This document shows, in pieces, positions 42,640 to 52,647 of a stretch of DNA of 64,000 nucleotides; within the stretch, counting starts at the first letter, position 1, and each line of letters begins with the position of its first letter. The stretch comes from Clostridia bacterium. GTDB taxonomy: Bacteria; Bacillota; TC1; UBA5767. Made by a program: the position numbers and the translations under genes. The notes below the pieces were generated by a model that saw only the letters and a list, made by a program, of their open reading frames with translations, searched no databases and had not been told where the DNA came from. The DNA is taken from NCBI GenBank assembly GCA_016887505.1, contig CP069393.1, positions 558,001 to 622,000 of the forward strand, read 5' to 3'.

Positions 42640-45408
42640 ATGAAACCAATTCATCTGACAATGAGTGCATTCGGGCCTTATGCGGGAACAATTGAAGTAC
42701 CCCTATCACAGCTCGGCGAAAGTGGGCTTTATCTGATTACTGGTGATACAGGTGCCGGTAAGACGACCATCTTTGATGCGATTGCTTTCGCCTTGTATGG
42801 TGAGGCAAGTGGTGACACGAGAGAAAGTGAAATGTTTCGCAGTGATTTTGCGAAACCAGATAAGAAGACATTTGTCGAACTAGAATTCCTTTTCAGGGGA
42901 GAAGAATTTAAAGTTATTCGCAATCCACGATATATTCGTCCAAAGAAAAATGGTTCTGGAATGACGACAGAAAATGCCGATGCAACGCTCATTTATCCAA
43001 ATGGCAAGACCATAACCGGCAGTGGTAACGTGACTAGTGAAGTATCTGAATTATTGGGTTTAGACCGCAACCAGTTTAGTCAGATTGTGATGATTGCTCA
43101 AGGCGATTTTTTGAAATTACTACATGCTAATACTAAGGATAAGGGAGAAATATTTCGTAAGATTTTTAATACGGAGAGTTTCAAAAATTTTCAAGATAGT
43201 CTTAAAAATGAAGCCGCTGCATGGGAGAATAAATACCAAGAATTGAAGTCTAGAATTCTTCAAACCATGAATCAGGTTTCCATAACAGAAGAATTGCCTG
43301 AATTTACTCAAATTGAAGCAATCTTGCAAGAGGGAACGATCCATAATTTAGACAATATGCTTGCAATACTTGCTAATTTGGATACTCGAGATAGTGTAGC
43401 TATGGAGAATATCAGACTAGATGTACAGACGCTGGACTCCCAGATTAGATTGTTAGATGAAAAGATAGGACGACTAGCGGAAGAGGAAAGAGTCCAAAAG
43501 GAAATTGAAGAAACGACAATATATTTACGAACTCTGGTTGAACAAAGAAATGGTGCAAAGGAAACCTATGAACAAGCAAAGACAAGAATACCAGAATTGG
43601 AATCCTTGAGGACAGAAATTACAACCCTTAAAAATCATGAACCGGAGTATACTCGTCTTGCTAGTAAACAAGCTGAACAGAAAACTATTGAACGTTCCTT
43701 ATTTGAAGTCGAAAAGAATATTGAAATATTGGATACCCATTTGAAATCCTACGAAAAATCGGTAGTGGAGATTCGTAACGAGATAGAGAATATTGGTGAA
43801 GTCGGTGAAGCAATCGAGCATAACATGGCTAGCAAAAAGGCCTTACAAAGAACGCTAGATGAACTAGAGCAAATTGGAGTACTTCATAAAGATTGCCAAA
43901 AGGTGGATTTAAAACTGAAAGTTCAACAGGAGCAGTACAGGCAGGTTGAGGCAATTGAAAAGAGTGTAAACCAGAAGTATCAAAAGGCTTATCATGACTA
44001 TTTGGCCAATATGGCTGGTACCTTGGCGGAAAACCTACTTGAAGGAGAACCGTGTCCTGTTTGTGGTGCGACAGAACATCCAAATTTAGCCCATAAAGCC
44101 AAAGAAATACGAACAAAAGAACAAATTGACCAAATGCAGAAAGAGGCTCAAAAAGCGCTAAGGGATTTACAACAACACAGTGAAAAAACTGCTGCTTCAA
44201 GAAAAGAAATGGAAGTATTAAAGGATCAATTGGTGAAACGCACCAAACAAGTATTGGGTATCCAAGATTTGGAGCAAATAGAAGAGCAACTTCCGAATAC
44301 TGTAAAAGAAACAAGAGACAGTTTGAATAATTTAGATGAAATAATACAAGGATTAGAAGCAAGACAGGTTAGAAGAAAAGATTTACGAAAGCAACTTGAA
44401 GAACTGGGGAAACGAATTCAAGAAAATCAAGATAAATTAGCATCTTTGACCAGTCAAAAAAATGAATTAAAACAACAAAATAGCCTATTATCGGGTCAGG
44501 TGGCGACAGTTCAGGAATCGTTGCGGTATGAAAGTATTGAAATGCTTATGAGTATCATTCAGAAAAATGAGGATACATATTCAAAACTGCAGAATGATTT
44601 TACAAAAGCAGAAGAAAGCTTTCGACAGCTAGAACAAAAAATTGATACCCAAAATGCTAGATTGGAAACGTTGCGAGAACAGATTGCTGAAGAAAAATCG
44701 GATAATCTAGAAAACTTAACTGTAAACCGGAATAAGAAAAAAGAAGAAAGAGATCTTCTCTTGGCCAAGCAGGCAGAGGTAGGGGAACGTTTGAGCCGAA
44801 ATAAAGATGTGCGTAAGCAACTATATTCTCAAAAAGACTCCATAGTAGAAACTGAGACAAATGCATTGCTATATATAAACTTATCAGAAACAGCCAATGG
44901 AAATCTAAGTGAGAGACGAAAGATTGCATTTGAGCAGTATGTTCAGTCAGTATATTTGGAACGCATTCTTTTATTGGCCAATCAAAGATTAAGCCAAATG
45001 ACTTCTGGTAGATACGAGCTAAGAAGAAAAATTGAAGCATCAAATCTTAGAAGTAAATCAGGTCTAGATATCGATGTATTGGATAGACATACTAATAAAG
45101 TCAGAAGTGTAAAAACTTTATCTGGTGGCGAATCATTTAAAGCTTCCTTAGCCATGGCATTGGGAATGTCTGATGTTATTCAACAATATGCTGGTGGAGT
45201 ACAGGTGGAAGCAATGTTCGTCGATGAAGGTTTTGGTTCACTTGATCAAGAATCACTGAATCAAGCTGTGAATACATTGATTCAATTGACAGATAGTAAT
45301 CGCATAGTAGGTATTATTTCTCATGTATCAGAATTAAGAGAGCGAATAGACAAAAAAATTATAATACAAAAGGGGCTACAGGGTAGTACCATCCGGATTG
45401 AGCAATAA
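42640..45408 (+). CDS. sbcC: Exonuclease subunit SbcC (Rad50-like)
   Basis: A 922-residue SMC-like ATPase. Walker A GDTGAGKTT (about 34-42), long coiled coils, the zinc hook CPVCG at 472-476, the ABC signature LSGGESFKASLAMALG and Walker B MFVDEGFGSLD. It is on the short side of the family (often 1000 or more residues), mainly by shorter coiled coils. It is followed after 98 bases without a terminator by a JetD-like gene. Confidence 0.94.
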   Translation: MKPIHLTMSAFGPYAGTIEVPLSQLGESGLYLITGDTGAGKTTIFDAIAFALYGEASGDTRESEMFRSDFAKPDKKTFVELEFLFRGEEFKVIRNPRYIRPKKNGSGMTTENADATLIYPNGKTITGSGNVTSEVSELLGLDRNQFSQIVMIAQGDFLKLLHANTKDKGEIFRKIFNTESFKNFQDSLKNEAAAWENKYQELKSRILQTMNQVSITEELPEFTQIEAILQEGTIHNLDNMLAILANLDTRDSVAMENIRLDVQTLDSQIRLLDEKIGRLAEEERVQKEIEETTIYLRTLVEQRNGAKETYEQAKTRIPELESLRTEITTLKNHEPEYTRLASKQAEQKTIERSLFEVEKNIEILDTHLKSYEKSVVEIRNEIENIGEVGEAIEHNMASKKALQRTLDELEQIGVLHKDCQKVDLKLKVQQEQYRQVEAIEKSVNQKYQKAYHDYLANMAGTLAENLLEGEPCPVCGATEHPNLAHKAKEIRTKEQIDQMQKEAQKALRDLQQHSEKTAASRKEMEVLKDQLVKRTKQVLGIQDLEQIEEQLPNTVKETRDSLNNLDEIIQGLEARQVRRKDLRKQLEELGKRIQENQDKLASLTSQKNELKQQNSLLSGQVATVQESLRYESIEMLMSIIQKNEDTYSKLQNDFTKAEESFRQLEQKIDTQNARLETLREQIAEEKSDNLENLTVNRNKKKEERDLLLAKQAEVGERLSRNKDVRKQLYSQKDSIVETETNALLYINLSETANGNLSERRKIAFEQYVQSVYLERILLLANQRLSQMTSGRYELRRKIEASNLRSKSGLDIDVLDRHTNKVRSVKTLSGGESFKASLAMALGMSDVIQQYAGGVQVEAMFVDEGFGSLDQESLNQAVNTLIQLTDSNRIVGIISHVSELRERIDKKIIIQKGLQGSTIRIEQ

Positions 45409-45506
45409 TTTGGGGATGATTTTCTAAGCCTGTTGAAGTACAATGTTTACATGGTCAAGGAGCAAGATGCCAGCTATAGTTAGTATTCGGAAAGAGGAGT
45501 CCATAC

Positions 45507-46706
45507 ATGCCATCTAACATTGAAAAGATTATTCTGAACGCGTTACTAGATAGATTCGAAAGAAGGAAAAAGGGATCGACCAGACGTGTTATGCTGAAAC
45601 CGGATCAGTATGTTGAATACGGACTAGACTACCTAGTAGATAAAGAAGTCTTTCATAAGGCTGTTTACGATTTGGAGAAACAAGGATATATAGAATTAGA
45701 ATGGAACCCAAACAAAAAGTTTAAGTCGTTGAGCTGTATCGTTTTAAGTAAAGATATGATTCAGAAGAGTTACGGCTATTTGGGAAGATTACCAAAAGGT
45801 ACTAAAAATGAGGAGTATTTAAAGGAACTGAAGGGCGTACTTGGTCGCTTTCATTCAGACTGGATTCGGAACTTTATTATAGACTGTATTGATAAGTTGG
45901 AAAATGAGGGGAAATTGAGTGGCTCCTTATCAGGTGATGAGAAGATTCGTAAAGAGTTTTATCAGCTGCTAAAAGCTGTGGAAGATGGAGTTGAAACTAG
46001 TAGCCGGTATTTAAGTACGGCGCTCTATGGGGACAGTAAGACACTGGAGAGATATCATTTATCAAAACTGGTCACAGTAGCTAAAAAGTATCTTGATTTA
46101 GATTTAGATAAAAAGCGGGTGATGGATTTTTTGGGCATTCAAGACCATCCTACTGAAATACTAATTAGGGGAGGGTTCCGCTATAAACTTGAAAAAGATA
46201 TCATCATTGATACAGCGATACATACTTTTGGCACATCAATCAATGCCCATGCAGTTCAGATTATGGAACCCTTATCTATATCCTGTGATCGAATTTTAAC
46301 CATCGAGACCAAAACGACCTATTATGAGTATATCAAGAATGCTAAAGAGGGTGAACTGGTCATTTATTTAGGTGGCTATTATGGGAAGACGACCCGGGAT
46401 TTTTTAAATAAATTTAGAAAAATTATTTCTGCTGACACCCCGCTCTACCATTGGGGTGATGTGGATCCAGGTGGTCTTAGATTTTTTATCAAGCTTTGTG
46501 AAATTCTGAACCGACAAGTACTGCCGGTAAAGATGGACCGTGAGACATATCTTAAATATCACAGCTTGGATCAAGTTCTTACAAATGAACAAATTAAAAA
46601 AGCAGAGGAACTCAAAAAGAGCCCCTGGGCTAGGGCAATTGAAGATTCCATAGATGTGCTTGTGGAAAATAAGTTTCGCTTAGAACAAGAGCGAATTCCA
46701 CTATAG
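45507..46706 (+). CDS. JetD-like protein (DUF3322/DUF2220, Wadjet nuclease family)
   Basis: A 399-residue protein related to the JetD subunit of Wadjet anti-plasmid systems, a topoisomerase VI-like Toprim nuclease. The C-terminal half shows the conserved Toprim-type acids: Glu267 in LTIETKTT and Asp318/Asp320 in GDVDPGG, plus the YLGGYYGKTTRDF segment. The N-terminus is a winged-helix-type domain (FHKAVYDLEKQGYIELEW). JetA, JetB and JetC are absent; the gene lies directly after sbcD-sbcC instead. GAAAGAGGAG precedes ATG 45507. Confidence 0.85.
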   Translation: MPSNIEKIILNALLDRFERRKKGSTRRVMLKPDQYVEYGLDYLVDKEVFHKAVYDLEKQGYIELEWNPNKKFKSLSCIVLSKDMIQKSYGYLGRLPKGTKNEEYLKELKGVLGRFHSDWIRNFIIDCIDKLENEGKLSGSLSGDEKIRKEFYQLLKAVEDGVETSSRYLSTALYGDSKTLERYHLSKLVTVAKKYLDLDLDKKRVMDFLGIQDHPTEILIRGGFRYKLEKDIIIDTAIHTFGTSINAHAVQIMEPLSISCDRILTIETKTTYYEYIKNAKEGELVIYLGGYYGKTTRDFLNKFRKIISADTPLYHWGDVDPGGLRFFIKLCEILNRQVLPVKMDRETYLKYHSLDQVLTNEQIKKAEELKKSPWARAIEDSIDVLVENKFRLEQERIPL

Positions 46707-46775
46707 GAACTGTTGTTATAATGAAGTGTACTATGAATGAAAGATAGTTATACTCGATATATCAGCTTGATGAGG

Positions 46776-46805
46776 GGACCATCCATAGAAGGATGGTCCG
46801 TTTGA
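46776..46805 (+). terminator. Terminator after JetD-like gene
   Basis: GGACCATCC-ATAGAA-GGATGGTCC followed by a GTTTGATTT tail. Confidence 0.65.
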
Positions 46806-46864
46806 TTTCCTAGAGTATATATTGGATAATAAATGCAAGACATAGACAGGAAGGGGTCAGAATA

Positions 46865-47908
46865 ATGGATGAGATAGAATCGAAATTTAAGGCAACCCTG
46901 TTGGGGGGAGCCATAGGAGATGCACTAGGATATCCAATAGAATTTTCAAGTATTGAAAATATCAGAGAAATCTATGGTCCAAAAGGACTATGTGGATTCG
47001 AACTTGATCCTACAAGCGGCCTAGCACTCATATCAGATGATACACAAATGAGTTTATTTACAGCAGATGGATTACTGTGGGCCTATTATCGTGGTAGCTA
47101 TAAAGGTGTAGAAAGTTATGCGAAGAAGGGAATATATCCTTCCTATATGCGATGGTATTATACTCAGACAAAACAATTGCCGGAGGGGACTGATAAAAGA
47201 ATCTTAGAAACACAATCCTTTGAGAGACATGGTAGTTTGATGGATGAAGCAAAATTATTTGCGAAGAGATCTCCGGGAAATACATGTTTAAGTGCCTTGG
47301 CTTCAGGGAATATGGGTAGTATGGACGAGCCACTAAACCAATCCAAGGGTTGCGGAGGAGTAATGCGCGTAGCACCGATTGGTTTATTCCTATATAAGGA
47401 CCCCTTGCAGGCATTCTATGTAGCTTGTGAAGCCGCTGCTATCACCCATGGCCATCCTACAGGCTTTTTAGCTGCTGGTGCACTTGCTATGCTTGTTGCC
47501 CTGCTTGTTGGTCATCATAGCATGGAAGAATCCCTAACAACTACAATGGCCCATTTAAAACTCTATCCAGAAGGACAAGAGACTGTGGATGCACTCCAGA
47601 AAGCGGAATCCTTGGCGCATTCTCAACTTAGTGAACTAAATAATGCAAGTATTGAATCATTGGGTAAAGGATGGATAGCAGAAGAAGCCCTGTCCATGGC
47701 ATGGTATGCGGCACGAGTTGCCGAGAATTTCAAACATGGTATTTGCCTTTCAGTAAACCATGGTGGAGACAGCGATTCAACGGGCGCCATTTGTGGGTAT
47801 TTAATGGGAGCTCGTTGGGGCATGGAGGTTCTTGAAAAAGATTGGCTTACGGCCTTAGAATGTAGGGAACTAATACTCGATATGGCGGATAAACTGTATC
47901 GCTTCTAG
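46865..47908 (+). CDS. ADP-ribosylglycohydrolase family protein, copy 1
   Basis: A 347-residue all-helical DraG/ARH-type hydrolase that removes ADP-ribose from proteins or small molecules. The metal-binding motifs are GGAIGDALG (14-22), SDDTQMS (about 57-63) and the C-terminal GGDSDSTGAICG. It follows sbcCD and the JetD-like gene after a terminator. The target is unknown; DNA ADP-ribosylation reversal is a possible role because of the neighbours. Confidence 0.88.
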   Translation: MDEIESKFKATLLGGAIGDALGYPIEFSSIENIREIYGPKGLCGFELDPTSGLALISDDTQMSLFTADGLLWAYYRGSYKGVESYAKKGIYPSYMRWYYTQTKQLPEGTDKRILETQSFERHGSLMDEAKLFAKRSPGNTCLSALASGNMGSMDEPLNQSKGCGGVMRVAPIGLFLYKDPLQAFYVACEAAAITHGHPTGFLAAGALAMLVALLVGHHSMEESLTTTMAHLKLYPEGQETVDALQKAESLAHSQLSELNNASIESLGKGWIAEEALSMAWYAARVAENFKHGICLSVNHGGDSDSTGAICGYLMGARWGMEVLEKDWLTALECRELILDMADKLYRF

Positions 47909-47930
47909 TGGAAGCATAGATGGTGAAAAT

Positions 47931-49001
47931 ATGGCGTATTATGAGAAGATTGCTATATCCTTGACTAAGTGGTACAAATTGAATCAAAGAAATCTGCCAT
48001 GGAGAAAAACAAAAGATCCTTACTTGATTTGGATATCCGAAATCATGGCTCAGCAGACAAGAATCGCGGCTTTGATTCCATATTACGAACGTTTTATTGC
48101 ACAATTTCCACAAGTTCAGATCTTAGCTAGGGCAGAGATAGACGAGGTCTTAGCCTTGTGGGCGGGATTGGGATACTATAGCAGGGCACATAATCTACAT
48201 AAAGCGGCAATAAAACTGGTTGAAGAATACAAGGGAGTGTTTCCGCAAGATATTAAAGCGATACGTTCACTACCAGGTATTGGAGAATATACAGCAGGAG
48301 CAATTGCTAGTATTTCTTTTGGAAAACCGAGTCCAGCAGTGGATGGTAATGTGAAACGGGTTTATGCGAGACTGATGTTGGATCAATCAGAAGTAGCATC
48401 AAAGGATATGAAACAACACGCTACAATCTTTGTTTCAAAACTGATGCCTCATGCTGATCCATCCATTCTCACACAGTCATTGATGGAACTTGGTGCTTTG
48501 GTTTGTATACCTAGAAATCCGAACTGCCTTATTTGCCCTCTAGCAGATGTTTGTAAGGCTAAAAAAGAGCACAGACAAGAAGAATTACCCATAAAGCAAG
48601 CGGCAGCGAGGAAAACTACAGAAAGGAAAACACTTTTATTGGTCCATGATATGGCAGGAAACGTATTGTTGAAGAAACGTAAGGAGCGACTGCTATATGG
48701 GATGTATCAATATGTTTTACTTGATGGGCATTGTAGCGAAAAAGAATGTGCTGATGAGCTTATGACTATGGGCCTGAAACCTAAAAAAACTTGTGTTTTA
48801 AAGGGATACAGGCATGTATTTACTCATTTAATATGGGATATGGTAGGGTATAATTTCGAAGTGACGGGTGAAATGCTTGATAAAGAGAAGGATGGCTACC
48901 ACTTTTATAGTGAGCGCGAAAGAAAGAGTTTAGCAATTCCTACAGCTTTCGTATGGCTTGAAAGGAACTACAAGCAGCGACAATTAAAACATAGCAAGTA
49001 G
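47931..49001 (+). CDS. mutY: A/G-specific adenine glycosylase
   Basis: A 356-residue repair enzyme that removes adenine opposite 8-oxoguanine. HhH-GPD core with QQTRI, LPGIGEYTAGAI and the catalytic Asp in AVDGN; 4Fe-4S ligands Cys-x6-Cys-x2-Cys-x5-Cys (CIPRNPNCLICPLADVC); and a C-terminal NUDIX-like domain (LLLVHDMAGNVLLKKR) for recognising 8-oxoG. ATG 47931, 22 bases after the hydrolase gene, has a weak GGTGAAA site. Confidence 0.94.
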   Translation: MAYYEKIAISLTKWYKLNQRNLPWRKTKDPYLIWISEIMAQQTRIAALIPYYERFIAQFPQVQILARAEIDEVLALWAGLGYYSRAHNLHKAAIKLVEEYKGVFPQDIKAIRSLPGIGEYTAGAIASISFGKPSPAVDGNVKRVYARLMLDQSEVASKDMKQHATIFVSKLMPHADPSILTQSLMELGALVCIPRNPNCLICPLADVCKAKKEHRQEELPIKQAAARKTTERKTLLLVHDMAGNVLLKKRKERLLYGMYQYVLLDGHCSEKECADELMTMGLKPKKTCVLKGYRHVFTHLIWDMVGYNFEVTGEMLDKEKDGYHFYSERERKSLAIPTAFVWLERNYKQRQLKHSK

Positions 49002-49128
49002 CTATGCTATTAGATGAGAGGAATATCTCGGACTGAATTACTAGAATAGACACTTTGCTAGCGCAAGATAGGTTCATCTGGGTGAGCAAAGATTTGGTAT
49101 ACAGTTTAAATTGGAAAAGGGGAAAATT

Positions 49129-50175
49129 ATGAAAAAACTAAACATGTTTGAACCATTTCAAGTGAAAGATTTAATACTAAAAAACCGTATTGTATTTCCA
49201 CCAATGGATCTTTATTGTGCTAAGGAAAACGGATTGGTAACGGATGACCATTATCTGCACTATGTCAGTCGTGCGGTGGGTGGCACCGGCTTGGTCATTA
49301 TGGAGGCCACGGCGGTTATGCCAAATGGAAGAATATCAGATAATTGTTTGGGTATTTGGAGTGATCAGCAGATTGAAGGCTTATCTCGGGTAGTAGAGGG
49401 GATGCATCGGCACGGTGGTGCAGCTGGCATACAAATAAATCATGCTGGCAGAAAATGTACGGCGAATTCCAAAGATAGCGAGTATACCATTGGCCCAAGC
49501 CCTCTTGCCTTTGATGAAACCTATCGGACTCCTAGACAAGTGGATATAACTGAGATAAGAGAAGTTGTGGAAAGCTTTAAGGAAGCTGCAACAAGGGCTG
49601 AAAGAGCAGGCTTTGACATCATCGAAATACATGGAGCTCATGGTTACTTAATCAGTGAATTCCTATCACCGCTTACGAATCTAAGAGAAGATGAATATGG
49701 TGGTAGCACCGAAAACCGGACGAGGTTTTTAATGGAGGTTCTTAGCGCAGTTAGAGAGGTATGGCCTGCAGAAAAACCAATATTTTTGAGATTATCTGCC
49801 ACGGACCATATTGAAGGTGGAATGACTGTAGCGGAAATGGTAAAAATTGTTAACTTAGTAAAGGATCAGGTAGATGTGTTTCATATTAGTTCAGGTGGAG
49901 TAGTACCGGCTAAAATTAGGCTTTATCCGGGCTATCAAGTGAAATTATCGGAACAGATTAAAAAAGAGTGTCAAGTACCGACTATTGCTGTTGGGCTGAT
50001 TACCGAACTAGATAGTGTTGAAGAAATTTTAGGAAATGCTAGGGCGGATTTAGTCGCTATAGGCCGTGGGCTTTGTAGAAATCCATATTGGGTTATGCAG
50101 CAGGCCTTCCAAAAGGAGCAAGAATATGAGTATCCGTCTATTTATCATGAAGCTTTCTTAGATAAACTAAGATAG
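49129..50175 (+). CDS. NADH:flavin oxidoreductase (Old Yellow Enzyme family)
   Basis: A 348-residue FMN enzyme of the YqjM-like class that reduces activated C=C bonds. INHAGRK (substrate His), the HGAHGYLISEFLSPLTNLR core with the following DEYGGSTENR and AIGRGL are family marks. There is no C-terminal Fe-S/FAD extension, so it is a single-domain enzyme. ATG 49129 has AAAGGGGAA ahead; an in-frame TTG at 49111 is less likely. Confidence 0.9.
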   Translation: MKKLNMFEPFQVKDLILKNRIVFPPMDLYCAKENGLVTDDHYLHYVSRAVGGTGLVIMEATAVMPNGRISDNCLGIWSDQQIEGLSRVVEGMHRHGGAAGIQINHAGRKCTANSKDSEYTIGPSPLAFDETYRTPRQVDITEIREVVESFKEAATRAERAGFDIIEIHGAHGYLISEFLSPLTNLREDEYGGSTENRTRFLMEVLSAVREVWPAEKPIFLRLSATDHIEGGMTVAEMVKIVNLVKDQVDVFHISSGGVVPAKIRLYPGYQVKLSEQIKKECQVPTIAVGLITELDSVEEILGNARADLVAIGRGLCRNPYWVMQQAFQKEQEYEYPSIYHEAFLDKLR

Positions 50176-50215
50176 GTTCAATTATTGAATGGAAAACGGG
50201 TAAGAAAGGGAAAAA

Positions 50216-50761
50216 GTGAGAGCGATGAATATATTACACGATATTGAGCCTGAACGGGTGAAACCAGAGCGTTTTACAGTAGTAATTGAGATTTCCAAAG
50301 GAAGCAAGAATAAGTATGAACTAGATAAGACAACAGGAATGTTAAAATTGGACCGGGTGCTATCCACTTCTACTCAGTATCCAGCCAACTATGGTTTTAT
50401 CCCGAGGACTTATGCCGGAGACCATGACCCCTTAGATGTAATGGTACTATGTTCTGAAAGTATTTATCCCATGACATTGGTGGAGTGTAAGCCTATCGGA
50501 GTTTTAACCATGGATGATTCAGGAGAGGTAGATGAAAAAATTATTGCTGTTTCTCTACATGATCCATATTATAATTCGTATCAAGATGTATCTGAACTCC
50601 CAGCACATTTATTTGAGGAGTTAAAGCATTTTTATACTGTATACAAGATGTTAGAAAACAAGGAAACGATTGTACATGAAGTATTGGACAGATTAGAAGC
50701 CATGAAAGTAATTGAGAAAAGTATGAGGGCTTATGAAATGAAGGAGTATAATCGCCGGTGA
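50216..50761 (+). CDS. ppa: Inorganic pyrophosphatase, family I
   Basis: A 181-residue soluble pyrophosphatase. YPANYGFIPRTYAGDHDPLDVMVL holds the metal-binding Asp residues, split here as GFIPRTYAGD and DPLDVMVL. GTG 50216 is chosen because AAAGGG lies five bases ahead; ATG 50225 would be too far from it. Clostridia often have family II or membrane enzymes, so a family I copy is worth noting. A terminator follows. Confidence 0.92.
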   Translation: MRAMNILHDIEPERVKPERFTVVIEISKGSKNKYELDKTTGMLKLDRVLSTSTQYPANYGFIPRTYAGDHDPLDVMVLCSESIYPMTLVECKPIGVLTMDDSGEVDEKIIAVSLHDPYYNSYQDVSELPAHLFEELKHFYTVYKMLENKETIVHEVLDRLEAMKVIEKSMRAYEMKEYNRR

Positions 50762-50777
50762 TTGATATCGAGAATTA

Positions 50778-50813
50778 GAAGGGAGGGCAACCAACGACCC
50801 TCTCTTCCATTTC
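50778..50813 (+). terminator. Terminator after pyrophosphatase gene
   Basis: GAAGGGAGGG (50778-50787) pairs with CCCTCTCTTC (50798-50807) with one G-T pair; a short T-rich tail follows. Confidence 0.65.
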
Positions 50814-50902
50814 TTACAGGTACCTTTTTTTGTTATTCTTAATTATGTTATAGTGTACCTAGAATAGAATGATGCATTTATTGGGAAAGAAGCAGGTATT
50901 AT

Positions 50903-52438
50903 ATGAGGGCATTCGGAGTCAGAAACATCAATCGAATAGTAATTACAGGAGTAGGTGTCATTATTCAGTTGCTTATTTATTTTAGCATGCTAAGTGCTTT
51001 TAATGATTATTCAAACTGGTTTTATGGCTTTAGTATAGCCATAAGCGTCTTTGTGGTTTTATGGATAATAAATAATGATAGCAATCCTTCTTATAAGATG
51101 GCTTGGATTATACTTATTATGCTCGCGCCTGTTTTTGGTGGCATCTTCTATCTAGAATTTGGAAATAACCGGATGAGCAAAAGAGAAAGAAAAAGTATGT
51201 GCCGGATTGATGAGGCTACTCTTCAACAGCTGCCTAAAAATGACGATATCATCAACAATCTAATGAAGATTGATAAACCGGCTGCCCTTCAGTCTAGGTA
51301 TATACAGAACTTTGGTGGTTATGCAGCAGCAACTGATTCAGCAGTAGAATATCTTTCTATTGGAGAAGAGTATTTTGAAGAGTTGAAAATAGAGCTGAAA
51401 AAGGCAAGACATTTTATATTTCTAGAATATTTCATCATAGAAAATGGAACGATGTGGAATCAAATATTACAGATACTTGTTCAAAAAGTGAAAGAGGGCG
51501 TGGATGTACGAATTATTTATGATGATTTCGGATGTATGTTGACCTTACCAGTCGATTACAAGATGGAATTGGAAAGTATGGGCATTCAATGTATGGTCTT
51601 CAATAAACTAGTACCACTATTTTCTTTTCGATTTAATACACGAGATCATAGGAAGATAGCTGTGATAGACAATGCGTCAGCTTTTACCGGTGGGATAAAT
51701 CTTGCGGATGAGTATATCAATGCAAGAGAAAGATTTGGCCATTGGAAGGACGGAGGCATTAAAATATGCGGAGAAGCAGTATGGCACTTTACGGTTATGT
51801 TTCTTTCTATGTGGGATTATTTGGCAGGTACTAAAACTGACTATGATTCCTTTAAACTAAATGCAAAGCCCACTTCCTTAAAGGACTCAAATGGAGTTAT
51901 TCAACCATTTTCTGATAGCCCTCTCGATAATGAGCCGGTAGGACAAAATGTATATCTAAATCTAATTAGCAAGGCTCAAGACTATATTTACATTACTACA
52001 CCCTATCTGGTAATCGATGATGGCATGATGAATAACTTAACAAATGCTGCTAAATCAGGGGTTGATGTCCGCATCATGACACCACATATACCAGATAAAA
52101 AATATGTTCATGAGGTTACAAAAAGTTATTATCCCAAACTGGTGCAAAGCGGTGTTAAGATATATGAATATACACCGGGTTTCATCCACTGTAAGAGCTT
52201 CGTTGTAGATGATATTTACGGTATAGTAGGTACTATTAATATGGATTATCGTAGTCTATATTTGCATTTTGAATGTGGTGTGTGGACCTGTAGAACAGGA
52301 TTAGAGTTAGAATTAAAGAATGACTTTTTAAAAACACAGGAAAGGTGTACGGAAGTATCAGAAGAAACCCTTAGTAAGCTGGGAATCATCCATGCTTTTA
52401 TCAGGATGATTCTAAAAGCCTTTGCTCCGCTGATGTAG
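50903..52438 (+). CDS. cls: Cardiolipin synthase
   Basis: A 511-residue membrane enzyme that joins two phosphatidylglycerols. Two N-terminal helices (about 10-55), then two phospholipase D domains with HRKIAVID (about 252-259) and HCKSFVVD (about 430-437), each an HxK(x)4D motif. ATG 50903 has a GAAAG-type site ten or more bases ahead, a modest signal. Confidence 0.93.
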   Translation: MRAFGVRNINRIVITGVGVIIQLLIYFSMLSAFNDYSNWFYGFSIAISVFVVLWIINNDSNPSYKMAWIILIMLAPVFGGIFYLEFGNNRMSKRERKSMCRIDEATLQQLPKNDDIINNLMKIDKPAALQSRYIQNFGGYAAATDSAVEYLSIGEEYFEELKIELKKARHFIFLEYFIIENGTMWNQILQILVQKVKEGVDVRIIYDDFGCMLTLPVDYKMELESMGIQCMVFNKLVPLFSFRFNTRDHRKIAVIDNASAFTGGINLADEYINARERFGHWKDGGIKICGEAVWHFTVMFLSMWDYLAGTKTDYDSFKLNAKPTSLKDSNGVIQPFSDSPLDNEPVGQNVYLNLISKAQDYIYITTPYLVIDDGMMNNLTNAAKSGVDVRIMTPHIPDKKYVHEVTKSYYPKLVQSGVKIYEYTPGFIHCKSFVVDDIYGIVGTINMDYRSLYLHFECGVWTCRTGLELELKNDFLKTQERCTEVSEETLSKLGIIHAFIRMILKAFAPLM

Positions 52439-52475
52439 TTTTCTAAAATGTTCAGCTACAATAGAATAGACAATA

Positions 52476-52507
52476 AAAAAGTAGTTGTCCTAGGACAACT
52501 ACTTTTT
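52476..52507. terminator. Bidirectional terminator between cls and tRNA-Leu
   Basis: A 15-bp perfect stem AAAAAGTAGTTGTCC with its complement (loop TA) serves cls on + and, ending beside the CCA, the tRNA on -. Confidence 0.85.
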
Positions 52508-52594
52508 GGTGCGGCCGAGAGGACTTGAACCTCCACGATCATAATGACCACTAGAACCTGAATCTAGCGCGTCTGCCAATTCCGCCACGGCCGC
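52507..52594 (-). tRNA. tRNA-Leu(CAG)
   Basis: On the - strand the acceptor stem GCGGCCG (52588-52594) pairs with CGGCCGC (52511-52517), followed by A and an encoded CCA (52507-52509). The anticodon stem CTAGA/TCTAG closes the loop TTCAGGT, anticodon CAG. The long variable arm fits a class II leucine tRNA. The T arm carries GGTTCAAGTCC. Confidence 0.95.
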
Positions 52595-52618
52595 ATATTC
52601 AGTTGGCTTACCTCATGT

Positions 52619-52647
52619 ATATTAGCATAGTTCAGTTCGGGATGCAA
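52619..52647 (-). promoter_or_regulatory. Promoter of tRNA-Leu
   Basis: On the - strand TTGCAT (52642-52647) and TAATAT (52619-52624) with 17-base spacing, 25 bases before the tRNA. Confidence 0.7.

Noticed and set aside
41504-46706. A full Wadjet system
   Set aside because: JetA, JetB and JetC are absent; SbcCD is a common housekeeping complex, so only the JetD-like gene is evidence.
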